The notes: generated by a model not told the origin, from the letters alone. DNA of 64,000 bases from Hygrophila difformis (GCA_030278955.1 JAOANR010000005.1:36521105-36585104), one strand, 5' to 3'; positions 44,668-57,953 are shown, counted from the stretch's first letter. Numbers and translations are program-made.

Positions 44668-47225
44668 GGCACCTTTTGCCAAGTTCTCATTCTTCATCTC
44701 AATCCATTAATTAATTGAACCTTTGTATTGATATTTTGAGGTTGAAATCCAATGATCTCAACCCATGATTAATTTGATATAAAGAACTTTGTTCAATTCC
44801 CTATTAAAAGATTCTTCTACAAATGATTAAACTCTAATGATCTAAGTATATAATCCGGACTGTAGTTAATAAATTAATTACGGGATGAGCGATTGTTTAG
44901 ACATAGAGAGTGATTATGGATTTAATTCCATACCTTGCATGAGAAACCAATGTCTCTCATGCAAGATGACCCAAAAATATTTTTCTTTTATTTATTTTGT
45001 CTTTTCCCGTGTTGTGTGAAATAGCTAGTAAGGAATATATCAGATTAATGTTGGCGGGTATTCCCACACGGATAACTAGCTCGTGATCTGTATATTAATT
45101 AATAGTTGTTATTTTGCATGATCCAGATAGTGGTCGGTGGAAGCCTTGGCGGTTCATCCCTCCGGGATTATAATAGCTGCTCAGCTGACTCCCATCCGGA
45201 TACAGTTTTCTTTTCTTACTTTAATTTCAAACCTGAATCTGGAGCTGTAGTAATATTAGATGATATATGCCAATGTCATCTAATCATTTTTGCAGTAATA
45301 GAACATGTGGGTTTTTATCCAAATTCACAGATAGTGGAGTCTGAGATGACGGCGACAACTGTCATTTGAGGCATCCCACTGTCTAAAAGCCATCCCACCT
45401 GAAATGATCAGGACCTGGATAGCAGATGTTTGCAGTCCGGATCATCCTGATTATTTTTGCTATCTTTTTAGCCAAACAAATTCTTCTCATCTCCGGCTAT
45501 TTCATCTCTATGTTCCACATTCTGTCTAAATCCACCTTATATTTTGGGTTATTTTATTTTACACTTCTCTATAAATTTATGCATGATACTATTATGTAGA
45601 GATTGTGGTCGATATTATTTTGGGATCCTTCCCTTGGACATAGAAGTCTTGATTTAAATCAGATGTTTCATAATAAATTTCCAACAAAAATTCCTTTATA
45701 AAACCCGGATCTGAGTAAGGGATAAATTCGACAGTTATGACTAATTCATATCCGACTGGGGGTTGATTTTGGGAAATTAGAAGCAGAGTCAGCAATTAGG
45801 TCTCACCTAGACTGAAAGGGTCTGTGTTCTTATTGAGAGTCTAGTACCTGATAGGGAATGATTTTCAGATTTATTATTTTCCAAAATTGCTGTTTGTTGG
45901 AAATCTTGTATTAAATGTTGCACTGGGTCAGATTCCACTTGGATTCCGATAAGGTGTGACAGATAATACTAAAGGAACAACATTCGGGCCTTGGTTATTT
46001 TCTAAGGTAGGGTTGAGTATTCTTTCAACTGTTATCTTCTTCTGCCAAAGCCTATTTTTGGGTCCTGAGTGAGTACATCCGGAACGAACTAATTTCATTA
46101 GTTCGTTTCATTAGTTTGTATCTCATAACCACCCGATGAGAAGTGAACACTGCGAGCGGTTCACCGAGAATAGGGAATTCTTGATCCACATCCGGTCATG
46201 CTGACTGGGGGGGGGCTTTCTTTTACTACCAGGGTCAAACTTTCAGAAACCTCCGAGTGATAGGATTTTAAATGCTTTCTTTACCGCTTTCTTTTAATTG
46301 CTTTCTTTAGAGGTCACTCGGTTGTATTGAGAGTTGTGTAACTGCTACTAGGACTGAGAGTTAAGGGATAGTTCAGGGCTTAATTAGAATCTTTGGGCGT
46401 GACATGGGGGAATGATAACGGTACTTGACACTTCAATAAATGATTTGGCAGGTGTTGCTTGTCCACCACAGATAATTAACATACCTTAGCAATGCATTGC
46501 AAGGATGGTTATGCGTCTGTGGTATCTTAGAATTTATTTTCTTAAGAGCATGTAAACTCTTGCTGTAAGTACCTGTCTGTTAAAGGGAACATGGTATAGA
46601 GAGCATGAGAATTGGCTAACTGAACGAATTATCCCAAGCTAAGATTTGTGTACTAAAATGGAAGTTTAATTGTGTTTCATCTGAATCTTGTCCAATCTTT
46701 ATTCTTTTCTTCCTGTCCCTTCTGTCATACTTTAAATCTGCTTTCTTAGAATAATCTTAACCGCCTTCTTAGATTAATCTTATTGTCTTCTTAGATTATT
46801 TTAATTCACTTTCCAGAATAATTTTATCTGCTTTATTTTAATTGCTTTCATAACTCAGTTTAAATTCTGTCAAGTAGTTGTTAGTCAAATCACACACCTG
46901 ATTCGAGTAACCGAGTGGAAAATCTTAGTAAATGACGTGGGACCTGCTTCTATCGCACATCCTCCAGTGAACGATCCGGTCTTACTATAAATTACTGCAA
47001 TTTTTGACACCGTGCGCTTTCGGGAGCACAGTTTCTTAACTACGAGCAATAAAAACATGACTACGTATAAATATATCCCTAATCACAACACCGCCATCAT
47101 AAATTGGTTTCATTAAACAGAACCTAAACCAGGATCACGAATTTTCAGAAAACACTCATGTAGTGGGAATTAGTCAAAAGTTTCATGGCAGGAAATCTTA
47201 TGGCAAGAATTGATGAGAAGTATCA

Positions 47226-47246
47226 TGGCATATTTGCCGGGGATCC
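47226..47246 (+). other. PBS-like fossil inside the element A LTR
   Basis: TGGCATATTTGCCGGGGATC, similar to the true PBS at 47490 and preceded by CAT as at the real LTR end. A further copy of the LTR-end sequence (GTCAAAAGTTTCATGGCA) is at 47173-47190. Element B's LTR has the matching fossil at about 54355-54374. Confidence 0.6.
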
Positions 47247-47489
47247 TCAGTGTGACAGGCTGAAGATCAACCTATCCCGGCTATGCCATGAGATTTGTCA
47301 GCATTTCATGACAGAGAGGACCACAGCGCCATTTGAAACCAAAGCACCATACTTGAGTAATAAAAAGAATAATAATCTTGATATATCCCTAAACCCTTTC
47401 CCGTGAATCATAACTCTTTTCATTTAATAAATCTAACCTGGTATAATTTTAGAAAAAGCTCGGGTTAACGAAACTTGTCAAAAGTTTCA

Positions 47490-47506
47490 TGGCGCCGTTG
47501 CCGGGG
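47490..47506 (+). promoter_or_regulatory. Primer-binding site, tRNA-Asp
   Basis: TGGCGCCGTTGCCGGGG, the exact complement of the 3' end of plant tRNA-Asp (CCCCGGCAACGGCGCCA). Directly follows the LTR end TTTCA. Confidence 0.9.
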
Positions 47507-47629
47507 AGGATGCAGCGTCGTTTATTAAGAAGATTACACTCCTGATTACTCCTAGATTAGCTTAGATCAGTCTAGTTTAGTGTAATATATCTAATCCAGA
47601 ACAGAAAAAGTACCCTCAAGATTAATTGA

Positions 47630-47713
47630 ACATTTAGAGTACCAAGACTCTAAATGTGAGGATGTTGAACTGAGGAGAAAACCTAACCTAATGGGTATTT
47701 ATCTGTCTTGCAG
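47630..47713 (+). other. Hairpin / GAGGATGTTGA / splice acceptor module 1 (element A)
   Basis: Perfect 11-bp stem ACATTTAGAGT / ACTCTAAATGT with a 6-base loop (47630-47657), then GAGGATGTTGA (47658-47668), then a pyrimidine-rich stretch ending TCTTGCAG before GAA at 47714. The same layout occurs at 50064-50182 and, on the minus strand, in element B. Confidence 0.7.
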
Positions 47714-48018
47714 GAAATTCGGAACCAACCAAAAAGAAGGAGCAGAAAAAGCAAGGAAAACCAGGTTCTTGGTTGGGAAAATTCCACAAATCTGAGAAAT
47801 TATTTCCGGAATTTAAAGAAATTTAAGATCCGGAATAAATCTTGCAGATAAATGGAACTGACCCGACCTAATTTTATGCAAGTAGATTATTTTAAATAAT
47901 GGCCCAATGATTTGAATTTACTTGGACTGAATTCATTCAGGTCCAACTCAAATAAAATGGACGCAGGCCCAATATCACACTCGGGCCCAATCCGTTGAAA
48001 GTTTGAAAATTCAAAAAG

Positions 48019-48410
48019 TTTGTCGCGGACTGACCATTTTGTCGCGGAACAACGTTCCGCGACCAAGTACAACTCCGCGACAAAACACCCCTTATCGGCA
48101 ACCCTTGTTTGTCTTTGTCGCGATGACCAGCATCGCGCCCATGTGCAAATTCCGCGACAAAGTTATACGCATCCCTAAACTCTGCTTGTCTTTGTCGCGG
48201 AACATTTTGTCGCGGAGCATGACTCCGCGACAGAGTTCTTATTCCGCGACACGGACACACCACTCCATTCTTCCTCGCCATTTTGTCGCGGTACACTTTG
48301 TCGCGGTACATGACTCCGCGACAAAGTCTCACACTCCGCGACACCTCTAATGTCGCCAAGCCTGGTCGCGTAATCCTGTTCCGCGACCATGGGCTAGGGT
48401 TCCGCGACCG
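48019..48410. repeat. GTCGCG palindrome cluster 3 of element A
   Basis: About five units of the same design, less regular (arms such as TTGTCGCGGAAC, GACTCCGCGACA, GTTCCGCGACC). It lies outside the LTR, in the leader, and ends about 10 bp before a TATA box. Confidence 0.85.
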
Positions 48411-48418
48411 GCCCATTA

Positions 48419-48427
48419 CTATTTAAA
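48419..48427 (+). promoter_or_regulatory. Possible internal TATA box of element A
   Basis: CTATTTAAA, followed by a C/T-rich leader without ATG until 48588. This suggests an internal promoter for the ORF, separate from the LTR promoter. Inference from sequence only. Confidence 0.45.
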
Positions 48428-48637
48428 CCTCTCCGCCTCCCTCTTCTTCCCCACGCATTCGGACTTAGAAAATTTTCGAAAAACACTCTCGCACACACGA
48501 AATTTCTCCCGAAGCACACCACTGTGTTCTTCGCACCTTTCGAACGCCAAACCCAAGGGAAACTCTGCCCAAATTTTCGCAACCCTTATGGAGCCATCAG
48601 AACCCTCGTCATCATCTCCTCAGAAGACCGAGCCCTG

Positions 48638-50182
48638 GTAACCTCTCTCCCACGCATTTCGCGAGTTAGCGCAGGCCCCTGTTTTTGTGATTTTTGTTTT
48701 TTTTGTTTCATTGTGTGTAAATAGGCTTCTGTTTCATTCTTTTGTGGAGTCTCGAGTTCGATTTTAGGCTACTGGTACTTTGGGCATGATTGTTGTTTTG
48801 ATGGTTGTCGTTGTTTCTGATGATTATTTTGTTGTTGGCCTGTTGTGGAACAAAGGAGGAGGGAGTATGTTGTTCTATGTTTCTGATTAAGGATTGGGGA
48901 GATTCGATTAGTGTAGGGCATTTTGGCTTTTGAGAGTTAAGGGTTTTAGAGAAACTAGGAGGCAGTTTAGGGGTAGGGTTCCACCATTGTTGAATTTTCA
49001 AGTTTCTAGGGTTCTTAGGCTTCCTTCTGTTTTAGTTTACATGCTCGGGTACTCTCTGCGTGATTTTGCTGAATCCCTCATGAATATGGAATCTTGAACT
49101 CTGGAAAGTGAGGATTAATGAACATAGGAATACTGCATGAGTATCAATATGCTGTCGATTTTCTTGATTATAGAGCATGAATGATCTTGTGGTTTTTGAA
49201 TATGTGAGGGATGAAAATGTTTTTAATCCCATGTTTTGGCTCGAATGAAGGCATGATCCTGTGTTAGTGTTTCACTTTGCTCATGTTGCTTGCATGCCAC
49301 TGTCCTCTTTGCTCCACATTAAATGCAAAGCTGTTGTGTTTGATTATTTGTATGTTGGAGGACTGAGGAAGTTGGCTCTGATCTGTTTTGGCAAGTATTT
49401 GAGAGTATGTGGCAATCTGTGTAAAGTGTATGTTTGTTTGGTTTTGGGCAGCCTGCGCCACCACCAATCCCCTTTCCATCAGATTTCACTTTTTTACTAA
49501 AAGACAAAATAGTACTAGGAATTTTGGTTGACAATGTGTTTTTGTTCCCAATGGAACTATGTAGTGTGAGTTAAGTAGCAGTATTTTGCCACCTCAACTG
49601 CTACCTTTTTACAAAAATCCAAAAATGGGACCACACACATCCCACTTTTCATTAAATAAAATCAAGTCAACCTTTTCAAAAATTAAAAATAGTGTTTGCA
49701 TTTTCTTGAACGTTTTAACTGTCCAATGACAGTCCAAACAATCCGGAAATAGCGAATCCATCCCGCCATGCCTCCATTGCACATTCCATTTTCGAGCTAT
49801 CCATTCCATCATCATCATCTCGTTCCATTTTCAACAAGTACCTCGAGCTTGTTTAATAAAATTGGAAAAACAAACTTTTGGGCCCAATGGCCCACTAAAA
49901 AAAGAAATTTTTGGTCCAATGACCACTTCATTTTTATTTTCATTTATTTTTCCCCCTTTTTGATTGGACTCAATAATCCAATTAAGTTATCTCCTTCTAG
50001 GTCCTAAGGGATAATACCTTGTCTTTGGATCTTTTAATAAACTCAAGATTAAATCACTTAAATCACATTTCGAGCTTAGCAAAGCTCAAAATGTGAGGAT
50101 GTTGGTTTTCACACCTGAGTAGTCTTTGAAAACTCATAAAAAATTTTTTTTGGATGTATCTAAGCACTTTGACCTTTTTCAG
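48638..50182 (+). other. Putative 1.5-kb intron of element A
   Basis: GT at 48638, AG at 50182, T-rich. Contains hairpin module 2 near its 3' end. The frames inside (48708-50007) lack coding character. Confidence 0.5.
50064..50105 (+). other. Hairpin / GAGGATGTTGG module 2 (element A)
   Basis: 14-bp stem CACATTTCGAGCTT / AAGCTCAAAATGTG with one mismatch and loop AGCA, overlapping GTGAGGATGTTGG. About 80 bp before the acceptor at 50182. Confidence 0.7.
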
Positions 50183-53100
50183 GAATGCATTGGTAGTGCA
50201 CTCAGGCATCGGGTTGCCTGACTGCACATATGAGGCTGCTGGCAACCAGGCCTCAATTGATCGAACAGAGATTAAGGACGCAAGAGATGCCATCAAATCA
50301 GTTTATAAGGTGCCTCTGGACCACACTACGGACGAAAAATTGAAATTTTCTCCGGGATGGGACGTGCATATTCCTCCACAGGAAAGGTCGATAGTCGCTG
50401 CATCGATAGAAAGGGACTACTATCACTTCCTGAAGAAGTTTTGGATAAGGATGATGGGGTATGCCCCCCAAGACGAAAAGACAACTCCTGAAGTCCATCA
50501 TGAGCGCATCCAATTGAGGTTCAGAGAGCACAGGGCTGTGTGGAATCGGCATGTGGAAAAGGGAACAAAAGATCCAAATATAGCTGACTTCGACATCATC
50601 ATCCCTAACCAGATCGTAGATCCTCAAGTTCGGATGGCCTTCGAACACAAACACATGGATCTAAGTAGGGTTATCAACAGTGGGGCCATCATGATGTATG
50701 AAGCATTTCCATTTAAGTGGAACCCGTATCTGTTTGAAGCAAAAGGACCAGGGGAGCAGAGGTGGATTACAGATCTAGCTCGGGCCAGGCATCGAGAGCT
50801 GACCTTCAACCTGTATAAACGCCTCAAAAATGCGGAGAAATTTGAACAAAGCCGCAACACCTCACTGTTGAACACAATGAGGAAGATGATCAAGGATGCA
50901 CGCGAACAATGGGACGACTTGACTACTGTCTGGGGAAAAGGCAATCCAAGTATCACTGAGTCCTTTCTGGAAGAAGGAGTAGTACTACCTGCAGATGAGG
51001 TACTTGAAACCATCTTCACACACAGAAAGTATGGACGGTACGGGACGAACAAAGATGATGAATTTCCCCAGCACATAGCAGTACTAAGGGATCAGCTACA
51101 AGTGGATATACGCAAAGGTGGCTGGAAACCCAAAAGGAAAAATGAAAGGCAGTTCAATTTACTATCAAAAGCTGAGGCTGGGGTGTATCTCACGTACGAT
51201 TCGGCAGAAAACATGTCCTACCTGGAAGGGATTCAAAAGGATCTGGTAGGGGGCATGATAGATCAGTACAGGGACTCCTACTGGGAATTGATCATGGAGA
51301 TGGACAAGTTTGCACTGGAATACTGTAATAGTACTGCTAGTGGAAAGAAGGTCTTGCACTACAACAACAATGTTCGGAGTAAGTTCTGCTCCAAGATCAA
51401 GAAGGACTGGGAGGACCAACTGAGGAGAATCACTCAAAGGAGTTTTATTGAGGATTATTTGCAGCGCGCCGAGAAGCAACTAGGCTACGAGGGTAACCGA
51501 ACAGGGAAGAGGATCCTGACGCTGAAATTGATGCATACTTCTCCACTCCTCCTGAGGCCAACCCACAGCCTACCCAGCCAGCAGTACAGGCTTCGGCATT
51601 ACCACCAAGAGGACAGACCGAAGTACAAGAAGTTGCTACGTCCGAGCCAGTGGTGCAACAAGAAGTAGTCCAGACTCCAGTACAGCCAGCTCAGACTGAA
51701 ACGACAACATCTGCTGTAGCACCTGCCACCACTAAGGCACCCATACAGCCCGAGAAAACCTCCACTGCTGTTGTTACATCTGAAGGTCATCAGCCAGCAC
51801 CTCAACCGGGAACGAGGAGAAGGTTGATAAAGTCCGCTGATAAGGATAAGCCAGCAAGAGCTCCGGAAAAGAAAGTGGAGATCAAGGAACCAGAACCAAC
51901 TGTTAGGAAAGTGGCAGAGCCCACGGATCCTAAGGACAGAGGTAAAAAGCCAATGCCGCCGCCACCCCCGAAAAAGAAGCACCAAGTGATATCCGATGCT
52001 GAGCTAGCCATAAAGATGCACAATGAAGAGCTTGCATTAGCTGGTTTGCTGGATCAAGTAACAGGTGGTTCGGGAATAGAGAAACTGACTGAGGAAGAAC
52101 GCCTGGAAATGGAAAAGAAAGCTGCAGAGGAAGAGCAGATTAGAAAGAATATCCAGCAGACCAGGGATGAAGAAACTGCCAGAAAGATGCAGGCTGAGCT
52201 GGAAAGCAGAAAATCTGCAGAGGTTGAGCGGGGTAATGAGGAGGACTTTGAGCTGAAGATCACTGGAGAAGTGCAGGGGCGTGGTTTGAAAATCAAAGAA
52301 GAACAACCTCCTGCATGGACTGGCCCCACTGCACATGATGCTGAGACCATCCGAGGGGATATAAGGAAAAGGTTTAACGAACAGATCGAAACAAGAATCG
52401 ATGCTGGAGAAAAGCCACATCAAATCAAATATCAGACAAAAGTAGGTCAAGTGATCGATCCTCTCGTGGGCACAGCCAGAATTGAAGAATTCATCACTCA
52501 AGGAGGCCCGTCGCACCAACCTGAACAATCAGAAGGACCGCAAGATTCCATAGATCCGGTGGCACTGGCCAAAATCTTGGAAAAGCAGCCAGACGACCCT
52601 CTCATGACCTCTGCACTTAAAGAAAAGGTTCAAGGAATTTTGACTGAAGCTGCAGATGGGAATGATTCGGAAGAAGAAGCTCGGCAGGAGGAGCAAGAAT
52701 TCATGAACCAAATGGCGCCTATTTTCAAACGTCCAGTTGGACGAGCTGCAAGAATTAGGGAGGAGGAGGAGGTATCAACTGATGTTGATGACCGTAATTT
52801 TCATGTAACTGCATCCTCTTTACCTGTAAATTGTGAACTCAATACGATGAAACATGTAATTAAACAGGTTGAGGAGGAAGTCGGAGATGAAACAGCTCAT
52901 GGAGAGCGAGAGCCAAGTCAGAGGGGAGATGAGGCTGAACCAAGGGATGACCAGCCACAGGAGGGAGACGATCAAACAGACTGGCACACGAGCGACGACG
53001 AGTCCGTCGGATCCATTCGACCAGTCGAGTTTTGGACTGAAAACACTGTAAGGCAAAGAATGGGCGTTTCAAAGGAATATGGGAAGAAAAAGCTGAGTGA

Positions 53101-56100
53101 AGAGCAGGTTCAAATCAAGTTCAATGGCAACAAAGAGAATGCAGAGAAGTATAAGAAGTTGCAGAAGATGATAGTGCCGGATAAAGGGTTCAGACCCGAT
53201 GCGTTGTCACACCCCACTGTTGAGACTTTCTACAGAAATCAAGAGTGGGGTAACTTCATGCTGCATCATGACGAAGATGGCTTCGTGGAGCTAACAAAGG
53301 AGTTCTTCTGCAACATCAATGAAGCTGCCAGAACAACATGGATCCGGGGACAAGTGATAAACATTGCACCTGATTGGCTGAACCAGTTCTTTGGGACTCC
53401 AGATATCCAAAGCGAATTCCCCCCTGGTGAGATCATGACAAAGAGAGCCAAAACGACTGAATATGCGAAGTATGCAACATTGGCTAACAGCATGACAAGC
53501 GTGACCGCCCCTGGACACACATTCAATGCAAAATGGTTGCGGATACAATTCATGCCAACCTATGAGTTCTACATGTCCAAGATCCGGCCCAACTCGCATC
53601 CGCACACCACATCCGGGAATGTGCTAATGGGATTTGCAAGAATGTGGAGCGGAGCAAAACTTAATGTAGGGAGGCATGTATTCGAGGTGATGATAACCCG
53701 GATAAAGGATAGACAGGTGCTGTGCTATCCGAATCTGATTAGGAGAATCTGCATAGCTCAGGGAGTTGATTTGAGCGCGTTTGAGGGCGACACAGTGGTG
53801 AAGGTGAACCCACCTATCAGTGTGCCAAGACTTCCTTTGTGTGAGAGTATCAAATATTCCCTTCCCCAACTGTCCGTCAGAGGAGATTCAGACGCTCAAT
53901 CCTCTTTCATATCGGGTGAGCAGGCATCAAGGAAGCGAAAGAGGCAGCCGAAGACAAAGAAGGGAACACAAAACATCTGTGCTGATGCAGGACCTTCGAA
54001 TGTTCAAGAGGAGCCTCCTGCAGACCAAGAACGGACTGAGGTTCCAATTCCACCTCCGACTCAACCTCAACCTCAGATGCCTCCTCAAAGCCAGAACGTA
54101 TCTCAGTTCCCTGCTGAAACTTTTGACAAATTTCATTAACACGAGTATTTTTCAATAAAATAGAACAGGATTTATTAAATGAAGAAGTTATGATTTATGG
54201 AATGGGGTTTAGGGATATATTAAGGTTGTTACTCTTTATTACTCATGTGAGGGGCTTTAATTTCAAATGGCAATGTGGTACTCTCTGCCATGAAACTTCT
54301 GACAAATCTCATGATACAACCGGGATAAATTGACCTTCAACCTGTCACACTGAGGGTCCCCGGCATATGTGCCATGATACTTCTCATGATTTCATGTCAT
54401 GAGATTCCCTGCCATGAAACTTTCGGCAGATTCCCACTACATGAGTATTTTCTGAAAAATCACATTTTTATTTACTCGTGTTAAGAAACTGTGCCCCCGA
54501 AAGCGCACGGAGTCAAAAATTGCAGTATTTATAGTAAGTACCGGATCGTTCACTGGAGGATGTGCGATGGAAGCAGGGCCCACGCCGTTTACTAAGATTT
54601 TCCACTCGGTTACTCGATTCGAGTTTGAGAAATGACTAACAGCTACTTGACAGAATTTAAACTACGCTATGAAAGCGATTAAAGTAAAGCAGGTAAAGTT
54701 ATTCTAGAAAGCGAATTAAATTAATCTAAGAAGACAATAAAATTAATCTAAGAAAGCGGTTAAGATTATCTAAGAAAGCAGATTTAAATTATGACAGAAG
54801 GGACAGGAAGAAAATAATAAAGATTGGACAAGATTCAGATGAAACACAGTTAAACTTCCATTTTAATACACAGATCCTAGCTTGGGATAATCCTTTCAGT
54901 TAGCTAATTCTCATGCTCTCTATACCATGTTCCCTTTAACAGACAGGTACTTACAGTAAGAGTTTACATGCTCTTAAGGCAACAAATTCTAAGATACCAC
55001 AGACTCACAACTGCTCCCGTCAGAGCGTGTCATTTATCTGTGGTGGACAAGCAACACCTGACAAATCATTTATTGAAGTGTCAAGTACTGTTATCATTCC
55101 CCCATGTCACACCCAAAGACTCTAATCAAACCCTGAACTATCCCTTAACTCTCAGTCCTAGTAGCAGTTACACAACTCTCAATACAACCGAGTGACCTCT
55201 AACGAAAGCATTTAAAAGAAAGCGATAAAGAAAGCATTTAAAATCCTATCACTCGGAGGTTTTTGAAAGTTTGACCCTGGTAGTAAAAGAAAGCCCCCAG
55301 TCAGAATGACCGGATGTGGATCAAGAATTCCCTATTCTCGGTGAACCGCTCGCAGTGTTCACTTCTCGTCGGGTGGTTATGAGATACAAACTAATGAAAC
55401 GAACTAATAAATTAGTTCGTTCCGGATGCACTCACTCAGGACTCAAAAATAGGCTTTGGCAGAAGAAGATAGCAGTTGAAAGAATACTCAACCCTACCTT
55501 AGAAAATAACCAAGGCCCGAATGTTGTTCCTCTAGTGTTATCTATCACACCTTGTCGGAATCCAAGTGGAATCTGACCCAGTGCAATATTTAATACAAGA
55601 TTTCCAACAAACAGCAATTTTGGAAAATAATAAATCTGAAAATCATTCCCTATCAGGTACTAGACTCTCTATTAAAACACAGATCCTTTCAGTCTAGGTG
55701 AGACCTAATCGCTGACTCTGCTTCTAATTTCCCAAAATCAACCCCCAGTCGGATGTGAATTAGTCATAACTGTCGAATTTATCCCTTACTCAGATCCGGA
55801 TTTATAAAGGAATTTCTGTTGGAAATTTATTATGAAACATCTGATTTAAAATCAAGACTCCTGTGTCCAAGGGAAGGATCCCAAAATAATATTGACCACA
55901 ATATCTACATAATAATATCATGCATAAATTTATAAGGAAGTGTAAAATTAAATAACCCAAAATATAAGGTGGGTTTAGACAGAAGTTGGAACACAAAGAT
56001 GAAATAGCCGGAGGTGAGAAGAATTTTGGCTAAAGAGAGTGCCAGAAATAACTGGGGTGATCTGGACTGCAAACATCTGCTATCCAGTTCCCAATTATTC

Positions 56101-56832
56101 CAGATGGAAAGATTTTAGACAGCAGAATAATCTTAAATGACAGTGGTCGCTATCATTCAGACCCTTACTGTCTGTGAATCAGAGAAAAACCTACATGTTC
56201 CTTTGCTGTCTTAATTACTAGACAACATTGACCTATGTCGTCTAGTGTTGGCACAGTTCGAGATTCGGGTTTGAAATTAAGATAAAGAAAAAGAAACTGT
56301 ATCCGGATAGGAGTTAGCTGAGCAGCTATTATAATCCCGGATGGACGAACCGCCAAGGCTTCGACTGACCGCTATTCGGACCATGCAAAATAACATCTGA
56401 TAATTAATATACAGATCACGAGCTAGTTATCCGTGTGGGAATACCCGCCAACATTAATCTGGTATATTCCTTATTAGCTGTTTCACACATTACGGGAAAA
56501 GACAAAATAAATAAAAGAAAAATATTTTTGGGTTATCTTGCATGAGAGACATTGGTTTCTCATGCAAGGTATGGAAATTATTCCATAATTACTCTTTATG
56601 GTCTAAATAATCTCTCATTCCATAATTAATTAATTACAGTCCGGATTATATACTTAGATCATTAGAGTTTAATTATTTGTAGAAGAATCTTTTAATGGGG
56701 AATTGAACAAAGTTCTTTATATCAAATTAATCATGGGTTGAGATCATTGGATTTCAACCTCAAAATATTAATATAAAGGTTCAATTAATTAATGGAGTGA
56801 GATGAAGAATAAAAATTTGGCAAAAAGGTGCC

Positions 56833-57389
56833 ACTTTGTCGCGATATAGAATTTGTGTCGCGGAGCATGGTTCCGCGACAAAGGTTTCGCGACAAAGGGG
56901 TGGGAAATAAGAGAAATGGGATTTTGAAAATTAGGGTGTGTTTTGTCGCTAAGCAAAGATTTTGTCGCGGAACATGGTTCCGCGACAAGGGATATAGCGA
57001 CAAAGGGGTTGAAAATTGGTAAGGACATAATTCCTGGTCGCGGAACAAGGATTTTGTCGCGGTACGTGGTTCCGCGACAAGGGTTCCGCGCCAGAGTCCT
57101 CCCAGAATAAAATTACAAGTATTTGGGTCCTTGGTCACTAATCAAGGATTTTGTCGCGGAACGTGGTTCCGCGACAAAGGTTGAATCGCGACCAAGGGGT
57201 TTCAAAATAATGGCAAGGCATAATTTTCTGTCTCGGAATAAGATTTTGTCGCGGAACGTGGTTCCGCGACAAGGGTGCTCCGCGACAAAAGCCATGCAGA
57301 CAAAATGCAAGAATTTGGTCCTTTGTCGCTAAACATGGGTTTTTGTCGCGGAACGTGGTTCCGCGACAAGATTGTATGGCGACAAAGGG
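56833..57389. repeat. GTCGCG palindrome cluster 2 of element B
   Basis: Six compound units of about 100 bp, counterpart of 44195-44667. Inner arms TTTGTCGCGGAAC / GTTCCGCGACAA around GTG, outer arms such as TTTGTCGC / GCGACAAAG or TTGGTC / GACCAAG. In several units the outer arms carry matching changes. Confidence 0.9.
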
Positions 57390-57953
57390 TTTTAAGATAT
57401 TTTATAAAAATTTTGGCAGCATAACGCCTAATATTGCATTGCGGGGGAGTGCGTTGTGATCCGTGGGATCACAACGGAAAATTACGTTGCAACCCGTGGG
57501 GTTACAACGTGATGCACTACAATATGGGTGATGCAACACAAAATATATGCATAAATAAATAAAAATTAAAAATCTATCTAAAACATAAAAATAAATTGGT
57601 CAAGTGACCCAAAATGCAACAACACAGTAAATAGCCTAAGAAATAAAAACATAATATATTTTTGGGAATCATTTTCTCAATATTACCAAAAACCAAAAAT
57701 GGGTTAAACACACCCATTGATTAAGTGTTTTCAACCCAAAATACAAAAATATAAAACTGGAAAATAATTGAACACTAGCTACACTCATTTATTACAAAGC
57801 ATAAATTAAAACTAAGCTAAAGTCTACTACATGGCATGAAAATAAATTAAACTACATCTACCTACACTAATTTTGGAGAGCACAGTGGTGCCTCCAAAAC
57901 AGTAAACTAAACTAAAGTGTAGCTAGGTTACTGTTCAAGGGGGTGGGAGGATA

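Larger units (their letters stand above)
42942..47489 (+). repeat. Element A 5' LTR (4.55 kb)
   Basis: TGATAATGG... to ...AAAAGTTTCA, directly before the PBS. Homologous, in reverse orientation, to element B's LTRs (54115-59773 and 62758 to the window end). The homology begins at the first bases (AATGGCCAAAA, GACCATTATTTTCAAT, TTCCGTGTCT) and also covers the TATA region and 44680-47489. It differs from B's LTR by many substitutions and lacks B's 1.1-kb GC-rich insert. It carries two palindrome clusters and degenerate PBS-like motifs near its end. Confidence 0.85.
42942..54114 (+). mobile_element. Element A: long-LTR retrotransposon, 5' part
   Basis: Starts TGATAATGGCC at 42942. The 5' LTR (42942-47489, 4548 bp) is followed by a PBS for tRNA-Asp, a leader with a hairpin module and palindromes, a TATA box, a short exon, an intron and a long ORF cut off at 54114 by element B of the same family. 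Its 3' part, 3' LTR and right target duplication would lie beyond the window; the left duplication would be TCAGC (42937-42941). The very long LTR, tRNA-Asp primer and large ORF upstream of any gag-pol recall the Tat/Athila side of Ty3/gypsy (inference). No gag, protease, integrase or reverse transcriptase is visible in the portion present. Confidence 0.8.
48588..54139 (+). pseudogene. Element A large ORF, two exons, frameshifted and truncated
   Basis: Exon 1 (48588-48637) starts MEPSEPSSSSPQKTEP and ends at a GT donor. Exon 2 starts at 50183 after TTTTTCAG, and the split TGG codon joins the frames. The 504- and 829-codon open frames of exon 2 belong together: a one-base loss at about 51500-51512 separates them, since the sequence before the second ATG (51650) is already coding in its frame (EDPDAEIDAYFSTPPEA). 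Residues about 17-460 form a charged, mostly helical-looking region I do not recognise. About 470-560 is Pro/Gln/Thr-rich, and about 650-700 a Glu/Lys/Arg coiled-coil-like stretch (ERLEMEKKAAEEEQIRKN). About 1020-1215 resembles the 'putative plant transposon protein' / Athila ORF1 type domain (EFFCNINEAA, NGNVLM-like region, YPNLIRRICIAQGVDL). SRKRKRQPKTKKG is a likely nuclear signal. The last seven codons and stop come from element B's LTR, so the real C-terminus is lost. No enzyme motif was seen. Confidence 0.6.

Noticed and set aside
43112..44714. Many overlapping open frames with recurring RNHVPRQ, VAEPRSATK-type translations (also at 47887-48416 and 56785-57310)
   Set aside because: Six-frame readings of the GTCGCG palindromes; the same peptides recur on both strands because the DNA is palindromic.
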